This document shows, in pieces, positions 43,780-51,288 of a stretch of 64,000 bases of DNA (position 1 is its first letter; every line of letters begins with the position of its first letter). Position numbers and translations under genes: made by a program. The DNA is from Myxococcales bacterium. GTDB lineage: Bacteria; Myxococcota_A; Polyangia; Nannocystales; Nannocystaceae. The stretch is taken from positions 372,001-436,000 of the forward strand of contig JACKDV010000003.1 of NCBI GenBank assembly GCA_020633315.1, in the 5' to 3' direction. The notes under the pieces are model-generated. The model was given only the letters and a program-made list of their open reading frames with translations, was not told where the DNA came from and did no database searches.

Positions 43780-44454
43780 ATGGTCTCCCGCAGGAGCATC
43801 GTGCCGGCGCTGGCCCTCGTCCTCGCCGTTTCGGCCTGTCGCCAGCCCAACCCGTGGTGGCAGGGCCCGGCCGCCGTCGCCGACAGCGAGGGGGCAAGCG
43901 CGACCGAGGCCTCCGGCAGCGGCACCGCCACCGACACGGGGACCACCAGCTCGAGCGGCGACGACGAGCTCGGCCCGACCACGGGGCTGGGAACCACCGG
44001 CATCGACGAGACCGACACCGGGGTGGACGCCTGTGCGGCCCTCACCCCGCTGGGCGTGGGCCCCTGCCCCTCGGCGTGCACCGACTGCGTGGAGGGGCGC
44101 TGCGTGGTCGACTGCGGCAGCGTGGACTGCGAGGACCCGGTCCACCAGTGCCCCGCGGACTGGCCATGCGAGCTGCGCTGCGAGGGCGAGTGCCGCAACG
44201 AGACCCTGAGCTGCCCCAGCGACGGCGACTGCACCGTGATCTGCAGCGGCGGCGGGGCGTGCCGCGACGCCACGGTCCAGTGCGGCAACGCCCCGTGCAC
44301 CGTGCTGTGCAGCAACGACGCCAACGCCTGCCGCAACCTCAGCGTGGAGTGCGGCTCGGCCGATGCTCGGGTGCAGTGCGAGGGCAACGCCAGCGTGACG
44401 CTCGAGCCCCTGGCCTCGTCGAGCTGCGCCTGCGAGGCCCTCGACTGCGACTGA
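43780..44454 (+). CDS. Cysteine-rich lipoprotein
   Basis: 224 residues. The signal peptide MVSRRSIVPALALVLAVSAC ends in a lipobox Cys at residue 20. A Ser/Thr/Gly/Asp linker follows (GTATDTGTTSSSGDDE), typical of secreted myxobacterial proteins. The rest has 24 cysteines in a repeating C-x(3-6)-C pattern (CVEGRCVVDCGSVDCED, CSGGGACRDATVQCGN), so it is probably a disulfide-stabilised beta structure on the cell surface. No family recognised. The 3' end overlaps the convergent VIT/VWA gene by 116 nt, where both frames are open. Confidence 0.7.
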   Translation: MVSRRSIVPALALVLAVSACRQPNPWWQGPAAVADSEGASATEASGSGTATDTGTTSSSGDDELGPTTGLGTTGIDETDTGVDACAALTPLGVGPCPSACTDCVEGRCVVDCGSVDCEDPVHQCPADWPCELRCEGECRNETLSCPSDGDCTVICSGGGACRDATVQCGNAPCTVLCSNDANACRNLSVECGSADARVQCEGNASVTLEPLASSSCACEALDCD

Positions 44455-46732
44455 GCCACCGTCGCCCGCCTCGGCGACGACGCAGCCCCAGCAGCAGCAG
44501 CGGCAGGCCCAGCTCGGCCAGGTCTCGACCGCGCCGGTGGGCACAGCCGCCGCCCTTGGCGTCCGCGCGCTCCAGCTCCGTGCGGGGCTCCTCGCGCTCG
44601 GAGCGACGAGAGCCGAGCGCCGGCGCGTCGTAGGCGTGCTCACCATCGATCGAGTCGTCGTCGAAGTCGTAGACCGCGGACTCGGAGGCGAGCGCACGCA
44701 TCTCCATCGATCGCCGGGCGACCTCGGCTCCCGCCAGCTCGGCGTCGACCCCCTCGGGCACCTCTACCGGCTGCACCACCCGGGCAGGGTCGCCCTTGCC
44801 CACCACCCGCGTGCGATCGACGGCGACGAAGCTGGTGTAGGGCGTGACCAGGCGGTGGTCGAGACCGAGCTGGGTGATCTCGTCCACCTGGCCCCGGTCG
44901 CCCTCGATCGACAGCGTGCGCCGCAGCTCCTCCACCCGCGCCCGCGCCCACAGGGTGGTCACCACCCCGGGCGCCACCGTGGAGCGTCGCGCGGGGGCGA
45001 TGGCCTGCACCTGGCGCGCGCCGTCGCGGGCCCGCAGCCGCAGCTCCGCGGCCGGCGGCCCCTCGTAGCAGCCGTGCAGCACCGCGGGTCGCGTGGCGAA
45101 CAGGTCGGGCGGAGAGCTGGGGTGCAGGCTGGTCACCACCATTCCGCCCCAGTCGATCTCGAGGTCGGTCCAGATCGGCAGATCGATCGCGCCGTAGAAG
45201 CGGTCCACCGCCTCCCGCGGCTCCTCGCGCGTGGTGAGGACCAGCTCGAGGCCGTCGCCCGCCTTGGCCAGCGAGGCCAGCAACTCGCGGTCGGGGCTGC
45301 TGCCCACCCCCAGCGAGAACACCCGCGCCCGCTGGCCGCGCTTGGCCAGCACCTCGATCCACCGCCGCGTGCGGGCGTACACCTCGTCCTCGATCGCCAC
45401 GTAGCCGTCGGTGAGGAAGAAGACGTAGCGGTGCCGGCCGCGGCCCGGCGCGGTGGACAGCGCCACGTCGACCGCGTCGAGGATCTCGGTGCTGCCGCCC
45501 GCTCGCAGGCCGTCCACGAAGGCCAGGGCCTCGCGGATCCACTGGTCGTTGGCCGGCCGCGGCTGGTCGAAGGCCAGCCCGGTGTGCCCCGCGAAGGTGA
45601 CGATGTTGAAGGTGTCCACCGGCCGCAGCCGCCGGATCGCCTCCCGCATGGCGGCCTTGCCGATGGCCAGCGGCACCCCCGACATCGAGCCCGACACGTC
45701 CACCACGAACAGCAGCTCGCGCGCGCCCACCAGGCCGTCCACGTCCACGTCGGGGGGCTGCACCACCAGGTTGAAGCAGCCCCCCTGGTCGTCGCCGTCG
45801 AGCAGCAGCACCGGCCGCACCGCGGGCCCGGCCACGCGGTAGCGCAGCACGAAGTCGCGGTTGGGGATCGTCGCGCCCTCGGCCAGGGTCAGCGCCAGGG
45901 TGCCGTCGGGCTCGAGCCCGCCGGTGACGGCATGGGTCGGCACGTCGAAGCCCCGGATCGGCAGCCCCGCGTCGACCCGCAGCTCGATCGAGATGTCGTG
46001 GCCGGTGCGGGTGCCCGGGCCCGCCACCGGCGGGCTCACCCGCGAGGCATCGGGCACCCGATCGGTGTCGGCCTTGGTGCCGGTCCCCGAGGGCCGCCCG
46101 CCCCGGGGCGCTCCATCCACGTAGCGGGGCCCGACCACCATGGGGAACACGTACTCGTACGAGCCCGCGTCGTAGCTGAGGTCTTGGACGTAGCGGATCA
46201 CCACGTCGATGGGCTCGCCCGGGGCGAGGTTGGCCACCGACTGCGTGAACACGTTGGTGCGCTCCTGCTCGAGCAGGGCCGCGGTGTGCCCCGCCCGGCG
46301 GGCCTGCTCGTAGGTCCGGCGCGCTCGCTCCCGTCGCTGGATCTCGGCCACCACCTCGCGATCGCCGATCACCATCCGCATGTCGTCCACCGCGGAATTC
46401 TCGGGCAGCGGGAACACGTAGACCGCCTCGATGGGCTCGGGGTACGGGTTGTCGTAGGTCTGGGTGACCTCCACCTGCGCGACCAGACCGGTGATGCGAG
46501 CCCGCACCCGAGTGTGGCGAAGCGGCAGCTCTGCCGCGCCGTCGGCCAGCCGCAGCCGCGGCAGCTCCCCCGGATCGGTGTACGCACGAAATCGATCGCT
46601 GCCGTCCGTCGGCACCAGCGGCGGCAGGTCCACCCCCGGCGGGCCCGCGGCCCAGGCCCGGCCCAGCAGGGCCGTCAGCCACAGCAAGACCGTGCCCAGC
46701 CCGAGCACGGCGCCCCTACCCCACGTCGTCAT
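44339..46732 (-). CDS. VIT and VWA domain protein with a MYXO-CTERM-like tail
   Basis: 797 residues from the ATG at 46732, with GGGAG 7 nt upstream. The signal peptide TTWGRGAVLGLGTVLLWLTA is cleaved near AWAA. A VIT domain (VTQTYDNPYPEPIEAVYVFP, VAEIQRRERARRTYEQAR, PIDVVIRYVQ) is followed by a VWA domain with MIDAS motif DVSGSMSG, as in inter-alpha-trypsin-inhibitor-like proteins. Near the end GGGC followed by a hydrophobic stretch (LAELGLPLLLLGL) and RRRRGGRR matches the MYXO-CTERM sorting signal. About 38 residues of Arg/Pro/Ser sequence follow the RRRR cluster and overlap the neighbouring lipoprotein gene. MYXO-CTERM proteins normally end at the cluster, so the tail may be a frameshift artefact or a recent stop loss. 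Probably cell-surface. Confidence 0.8.
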   Translation of the reverse strand: MTTWGRGAVLGLGTVLLWLTALLGRAWAAGPPGVDLPPLVPTDGSDRFRAYTDPGELPRLRLADGAAELPLRHTRVRARITGLVAQVEVTQTYDNPYPEPIEAVYVFPLPENSAVDDMRMVIGDREVVAEIQRRERARRTYEQARRAGHTAALLEQERTNVFTQSVANLAPGEPIDVVIRYVQDLSYDAGSYEYVFPMVVGPRYVDGAPRGGRPSGTGTKADTDRVPDASRVSPPVAGPGTRTGHDISIELRVDAGLPIRGFDVPTHAVTGGLEPDGTLALTLAEGATIPNRDFVLRYRVAGPAVRPVLLLDGDDQGGCFNLVVQPPDVDVDGLVGARELLFVVDVSGSMSGVPLAIGKAAMREAIRRLRPVDTFNIVTFAGHTGLAFDQPRPANDQWIREALAFVDGLRAGGSTEILDAVDVALSTAPGRGRHRYVFFLTDGYVAIEDEVYARTRRWIEVLAKRGQRARVFSLGVGSSPDRELLASLAKAGDGLELVLTTREEPREAVDRFYGAIDLPIWTDLEIDWGGMVVTSLHPSSPPDLFATRPAVLHGCYEGPPAAELRLRARDGARQVQAIAPARRSTVAPGVVTTLWARARVEELRRTLSIEGDRGQVDEITQLGLDHRLVTPYTSFVAVDRTRVVGKGDPARVVQPVEVPEGVDAELAGAEVARRSMEMRALASESAVYDFDDDSIDGEHAYDAPALGSRRSEREEPRTELERADAKGGGCAHRRGRDLAELGLPLLLLGLRRRRGGRRWLSRSRGPRRRSSTRPGARASRWRCPRTAPEHRPSRTPR

Positions 46733-47220
46733 GGCGCGCTCCCGTCCGGAGGCCACCGCGAGCATCGATGCCGCGGCCCCTCGTGTTGGGAGTCACGGCG
46801 CGGCACGGCGCGGGTTCCCACCACGCGCTGCACGGCATCCAGCGGCTCCCCGACGGGGATTCCCGCAGCATCTCCCGATCTCGCGCCTGGTCTCCGCGAT
46901 CGATCGGATGCGCGACCGATCGACGCGAGGCATCTCGCCTCACCGCGTCACGATGCCCGGCCACGATCGACCTCGACGCAGGTCATCGGCTCACGGATCG
47001 ACCGTGCTCTCGCGGCGTGGTGCCCTTCGAGCGAGTTGGCATTGCCGATGCACAACACCCCACGCAACCGACTCCACTGCGAGCACCCTTGGACCACCCC
47101 GTCGAAATCATGGATCGCCCGGCTGGGAAGCCGAACCACCGTGTACTAAACGTGAGCTGGGGTGCGTTGGAGCGCGATCGAGGATCGGGCTCGGGGGACG
47201 ACGCAACCATCGGGGGAACG
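46733..47220 (+). other. 488-bp divergent intergenic region
   Basis: No supported gene. It lies between the divergent VIT/VWA gene and the kinase-sulfur operon. The best regulatory signal is the sigma54-like element at 47037-47052. Repeated CGATCG/GATCGA words occur around 46900-47000 but do not form a clear array. A TACTAA near 47145 could be a -10, without a matching -35. Confidence 0.45.
47037..47052 (+). promoter_or_regulatory. Candidate sigma54 promoter upstream of the kinase-sulfur operon
   Basis: TGGCATTGCCGATGCA keeps TGGCA, the exact 10-nt GG-to-GC distance and TGCA of the consensus TGGCACG-N4-TTGCW; the CG after TGGCA and the first T of TTGC are changed. Initiation would fall near 47063, leaving a leader of about 158 nt before the ATG at 47221. 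Confidence 0.4.
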
Positions 47221-48984
47221 ATGAACGAGTTGAGCATCGTGCCGCTTCGGCAGCACGCGGGTAGCACCATGGATCGAATCGGATCGGTCGAGCTCGGCTG
47301 CTTCCGGCTCAAGGAAATCCTCGGCCGAGGCTCGTACGGGACATCGTACCTGGCCGAGCAGGAGGGCTTCGACCGCGACGCCGTGGTGAAGATCGCCCAC
47401 GCCGAGCTACTGCGATCCCGGGATGCCGACCTCATCCGGCGCCGCTTCGCCGACGAGCTGCGGGCCGCCACGCGGATCGAGCATCCCAACCTCGTCACCC
47501 TGTTCACCGCCGGCGAGACCGCCGATGGGCTGCCCGCCATCGCCATGGAGCTCGCCCCCGGTCATCCGCTGGAGGACCTGCTCGCGGCCCACTCCCGGGG
47601 CCTGCCGCCCGAGCTGGTGCGGCCGACCTTCGCCCAGCTCGGCTCGGCCCTCGCGGCGCTGCACGGCGCCGGCGTGGTGCACCGCGACCTCTCGCCCCGC
47701 AACGTGATGCTCGACCCCGGGCCTCCCGCGAAGGTCAAGGTCCTCGACTTCGGGGTGGCCAAGCTCAGCGGGCGCCCTCGTCACACCTACGGAGCGGTCG
47801 GGACCCCGCGCTACATGGCCCCCGAGCAGGTCATCGGGCGCGCTGTGCCGGCCTCCGACGTCTTCGCCATGGGCGCGATGCTGTGGTGGGCACTGACCGG
47901 CGTGGAGTACCGCAGCGACGCGCTGACGATCGAGGATCTCCACGCCGCGGCCCTCGATCCCCGTCGCATCGCCGACCCCCGCGACCTGGTGCCCGAGCTC
48001 CCCGGCGAGGTGGCCCAGCTGGTGGGGCGGATGCTGTCGCACGACGAGCACCAGCGCCCCACGGCCGAGGCCTTCTGCACCCGGTGGCGGCGGGTCTCCA
48101 TGCAGCTGCGGCCGCGACCGGTCTCCCGCCCGCGCCCCGTCGCCGCGCCGCAGGGGCCCCGCCCCTCCTCGATCGCATCGGTGAGCGCCCCCCCGAGCTT
48201 CGGCTCGCTGCCCGAGTCGAGCGCGACCCCCTCGAGCGCCCCGGGCACCACGGGCCCCCGAGCGCTGGTGGTCGACGCCAACCCGGTCACCCAGCACCTG
48301 CTGGCGGGCAACCTCCGACGCTCCGGCTGTCGGGTGAAGGGCACCCGGGATCCTCGCGACGCCACGCGCTCGTCGTCGGACGCCTTCGACCTGGTCGTGA
48401 TCTCGACCGAGATCCCCGACGCCGACGCCCTCGACGTGGCCCGCTACCTCGAGGAGTACCACCCCAACCAGTGGGTGGTGCTCTCGGGCCCCGGCGATCG
48501 CGACGAGGTGATGGCACGCACCGGCGCCCGCGATCTCATCGGCGTGCCGGGGGACTTCGGGCGCCTGGACGAGCTCGTCGACCTGCTGCGGGGCGAGCTG
48601 GCGCTGCGCGAGTCCTCGCGCCCCCAGGGCCCCAACGCCATCGACGTGGACGTGCTCGCCAACCTGCGGGCCAGCGATCCCACGGTGGTGCAGGAGGTGA
48701 TCGAGATGTTCGTGGGGGAGACCCCCGAGGCCCTCGCCCGCATCGGCGAGGCCCACCTGCGCCGCGAGGGCAAGGCGATCTTCGACCTGTGCCGCACGCT
48801 GTCGACCAGCTCCCGAGCGCTGGGCGCCAGCCACCTCGCCCGCCTGGCCCACGCCGCCGCCGAGCTCGTCCGCGAGGGCGACCTCGATTGCATCCCCGGC
48901 TTCGTCGCCGAGATGGAGCGCGAGTACGGCCTCGTGTTCCAGGCCCTCATGCAGCTCCACACCGCGTCCCACCGAGGCCCATGA
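47221..48984 (+). CDS. Ser/Thr protein kinase with degenerate receiver and HPt domains
   Basis: 587 residues; CGGGGGAACG precedes the ATG. The kinase domain (about 25-290) is complete: GRGSYGTSYLAE, Lys 57, HRDLSPRN (Asp 156), DFG (177-179) and APE. A Pro/Ser linker follows. Residues ~347-460 have a receiver-like fold (ALVVDANPVTQHLLAGNLRR, FDLVVISTEIPDADALDVAR), but the phosphoacceptor position is Ser 395 and the KP box is lost. Residues ~478-580 resemble an HPt helical bundle (VIEMFVGETPEALARIGEAH), but the His position is Arg 525 (CRTLSTSSRALGA). It can act as a kinase but not as a normal phosphorelay. The stop overlaps the TusA-DsrE gene (ATGA). Kinase targets may be the two downstream proteins. 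Confidence 0.85.
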   Translation: MNELSIVPLRQHAGSTMDRIGSVELGCFRLKEILGRGSYGTSYLAEQEGFDRDAVVKIAHAELLRSRDADLIRRRFADELRAATRIEHPNLVTLFTAGETADGLPAIAMELAPGHPLEDLLAAHSRGLPPELVRPTFAQLGSALAALHGAGVVHRDLSPRNVMLDPGPPAKVKVLDFGVAKLSGRPRHTYGAVGTPRYMAPEQVIGRAVPASDVFAMGAMLWWALTGVEYRSDALTIEDLHAAALDPRRIADPRDLVPELPGEVAQLVGRMLSHDEHQRPTAEAFCTRWRRVSMQLRPRPVSRPRPVAAPQGPRPSSIASVSAPPSFGSLPESSATPSSAPGTTGPRALVVDANPVTQHLLAGNLRRSGCRVKGTRDPRDATRSSSDAFDLVVISTEIPDADALDVARYLEEYHPNQWVVLSGPGDRDEVMARTGARDLIGVPGDFGRLDELVDLLRGELALRESSRPQGPNAIDVDVLANLRASDPTVVQEVIEMFVGETPEALARIGEAHLRREGKAIFDLCRTLSTSSRALGASHLARLAHAAAELVREGDLDCIPGFVAEMEREYGLVFQALMQLHTASHRGP

Positions 48985-50468
48985 TGAACACCGCCAACAC
49001 CATCGACTGTCGGGGCCAGCGCTGCCCGGCGCCCATCCTCGCGACCGCCAAGGCTGCCCGCAGCCTGGGCACCGCCGGGGGAGGCATCCTGGAGATCGCG
49101 GCCGACGACGACGCCTTCCCCTTCGACATCCGTAGCTGGTGCCGCAGCTCGGGCTCCGAGCTGGTCGACCTGAGCTCGGACCCCGAGGGCGTGCACCGGG
49201 CCCTGGTCCGCGTGGGCGCGCGCCCGGGCGACGGCACGGGGCGAGGGGCGGCCTCGGTCGCCCCCTCGCGGCTCGCGGCTCCCCCTCCGATCCCGTCCAT
49301 CGCACCGTCGACCCCGCGCCCTCTCGTCTCGCTCGCGCCGGCCGGGGCCGCGCCGGAGCCGAGCCCGTCGGTGCGCCCGCCCGTCGCGACCTCGTCGTCG
49401 AGGGTCGCCGCGCCGCCGACCGAGCTGGACTTCCGGGGCCAGCGCTGCCCCGAGCCGATCCTCGGCCTCGCCCGCCGGGCCCGCGCGCTGGGACCGGGGG
49501 CCGAGCTCGAGGTGGTGGCCGACGATCCGGCCTTCGCCCTCGACCTCGAGAGCTGGTGCCGCAGCAGCAACGCCACCGTGATCTCACTCGAGCCCGAGGG
49601 CAGCGTGCTGCGGGCTCGCATCCGGGTGGCCGGGCGAGCCCCCGAGGGCACGACCACGGCCCGCCTTCCCGCCGAGGAGGCCCGGGCGCCCGTGCCCGCC
49701 GAGGCGACGGGCCCCGCCACGATCTCGCTGTACGGGGTGCCGGCCGCCCGGCGGCTCGAGCAGCTCGAGGCGAGCCTGCAGACGGTGGAGGGCTCGCAGC
49801 TGCGGGTGCTCGCCGACGACCCCGCCTTCGGCCTCGAGCTGGTGCAGTGGGCCGCCGCCGCGGGTCACCGCCTGCTCGGCCTGGACGCGCGCGATGGGAT
49901 CTCGGCGGAGCTCGAGCTGGCGCGCGTGACCACGGCGCTGGCCCCCGTGCAGAGCCAGGCGCTCGCCCCCGCCCTCGACGAGCCCCAGTGCACGCTGCTG
50001 GTGCTGCACAACGATCGCGAGGCCCTGCTCGCCGCCCTGCTGGTGGCGGTGGGAGCCGCCGCCCAGGGCATGGGCGTGATGATGTTCTTCACCTTCTGGG
50101 GGCTCAACCTGCTACGCGGCGACGGCCCCAACCCGAGCGTGCCCGCCGAGAAGGTCAGCTGGGCCCAGCGGATGTTCAAGTGGATGATGCCCCGCGGGCC
50201 CCGGCGCCAGAAGCTGGGCAAGCTCGACATGGGCGGCATCGGCCGCACCATGCTGGGCTCGATCATGAAGCGCTACGAGCTGATGGACATCCCCGAGCTG
50301 ATGGCCGCGGCCGAGGAGCAGGGCGTTCGCTTCGTGGCCTGCACCATGAGCATGCAGGTGATGGGCATCACCAAGCGCGACCTGGCCGCGCGCGACAACC
50401 TGGAATTCGGCGGCGTCGCGGCGTTCGTGGAGTCGGCGTCGCGCTCCCGCGTGAGCCTCACCTTCTGA
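48981..50468 (+). CDS. Triple TusA-like and DsrE2-like sulfur-relay fusion protein
   Basis: 495 residues. TusA domain 1 (7-78) has DCRGQRCPAPIL with Cys 15. TusA domain 2 (about 148-215) has DFRGQRCPEPIL with Cys 156. A third TusA-like unit (about 246-316) keeps the fold (LYGVPAARRLEQLEASLQTV) but lacks the CPxP Cys. The C-terminal domain (about 335-495) is DsrE2-like: TLLVLHNDREALLAALLVAV, VMMFFTFWGLNLL, KRYELMDIPELMAAAEEQGV and FVACTMSMQVMGI with Cys 454. TusA and DsrE2 proteins pass persulfide sulfur between enzymes. Fusing three TusA units to DsrE2 is unusual; single TusA-DsrE2 fusions exist. The linkers are Pro/Ala/Ser-rich. It is coupled to a Ser/Thr kinase upstream and a rhodanese 9 nt downstream. 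Confidence 0.85.
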   Translation: MMNTANTIDCRGQRCPAPILATAKAARSLGTAGGGILEIAADDDAFPFDIRSWCRSSGSELVDLSSDPEGVHRALVRVGARPGDGTGRGAASVAPSRLAAPPPIPSIAPSTPRPLVSLAPAGAAPEPSPSVRPPVATSSSRVAAPPTELDFRGQRCPEPILGLARRARALGPGAELEVVADDPAFALDLESWCRSSNATVISLEPEGSVLRARIRVAGRAPEGTTTARLPAEEARAPVPAEATGPATISLYGVPAARRLEQLEASLQTVEGSQLRVLADDPAFGLELVQWAAAAGHRLLGLDARDGISAELELARVTTALAPVQSQALAPALDEPQCTLLVLHNDREALLAALLVAVGAAAQGMGVMMFFTFWGLNLLRGDGPNPSVPAEKVSWAQRMFKWMMPRGPRRQKLGKLDMGGIGRTMLGSIMKRYELMDIPELMAAAEEQGVRFVACTMSMQVMGITKRDLAARDNLEFGGVAAFVESASRSRVSLTF

Positions 50469-50477
50469 GGATCCAAG

Positions 50478-51110
50478 ATGAGCGCCATCGATCCCCTCAC
50501 CGCCTCGCGGAGCACCGACCAGGTGCTCGTGGACTTCCGCCCCGCCGCCGAGCGTCACTGCGGCGTGGGCTTCATCCCCGGCTCGCTCGGCGTGCCGCTG
50601 CCCGACGATCCCGCCGCGGCGGCCCAACAGCTCGAGGCCCTGTGCGGCGCCCGGATCCCGGTGCTGGTCTGCACCTCGGGCACCCGCGCCCGCGCCCTGG
50701 TCCAGCGCCTCGCCCCGTTCCTGCCCGAGCCGCCGAGCTTCCTCGAGGGCGGCGTGCTGGGGTGGTCGGCGGCCGGCCTGCCCCTGTGCGCGTGCCGGAT
50801 GGCCCCCGCCAAGCCCGACCCGGTGGAGCCCCGGGACCTCCCGCGGATGCTCGCGGCGTGCTTCGTGGGCGAGCTGGCCGAGGTCTCGCTCGACCGCGAC
50901 ATCGATCCGCTGGCGCTGCTGCGCCTGGCCTTCGAGCGCGCGGGCCAGAGCTACGACGAGCCGGCCATCGACCAGCTCCACCGCGTGCTCGACCACGCCG
51001 CCCTGCTCTCGCTGGAGCTGGGCACCCCGCTCGATCGCGTGGCGGCCAACCTCGACCGCATGATCGCGCTGCTGCCCCCGCCGGCGGAGCCGCTGTCGCG
51101 CTCGGCCTGA
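50478..51110 (+). CDS. Rhodanese-domain protein with C-terminal helical region
   Basis: 210 residues. The rhodanese domain (about 12-105) has VLVDFRP, the IPGSLGVPLP segment, the active-site loop CTSGTRA (Cys 65) and FLEGGVLGWSAAGLPL. It would carry persulfide on Cys 65. The remaining ~105 residues are mostly helical (PRDLPRMLAACFVGELAEVS, YDEPAIDQLHRVLDHAALLS) and not recognised. It lies 9 nt after the TusA-DsrE fusion with AGGATCC before the ATG, so it is part of the same operon and is the likely sulfur donor or acceptor for the fusion protein. Confidence 0.85.
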   Translation: MSAIDPLTASRSTDQVLVDFRPAAERHCGVGFIPGSLGVPLPDDPAAAAQQLEALCGARIPVLVCTSGTRARALVQRLAPFLPEPPSFLEGGVLGWSAAGLPLCACRMAPAKPDPVEPRDLPRMLAACFVGELAEVSLDRDIDPLALLRLAFERAGQSYDEPAIDQLHRVLDHAALLSLELGTPLDRVAANLDRMIALLPPPAEPLSRSA

Positions 51111-51288
51111 GCCACGGGCGATCTCGGCCAGGGCCTCGGCGCCGCGCGGCGAGGGCCCCCGCCGTCACGGCCTGCGGCAGCGGACGGGGATGGCGCAAGC
51201 GCAGCCGCGGGCCGACGCGCACGGCCGGCGCTGCCTCGGGGGCTCCCGGCTGCGCGCCGGACGGAAGGTGCGCTACACCTCCGGGTGG

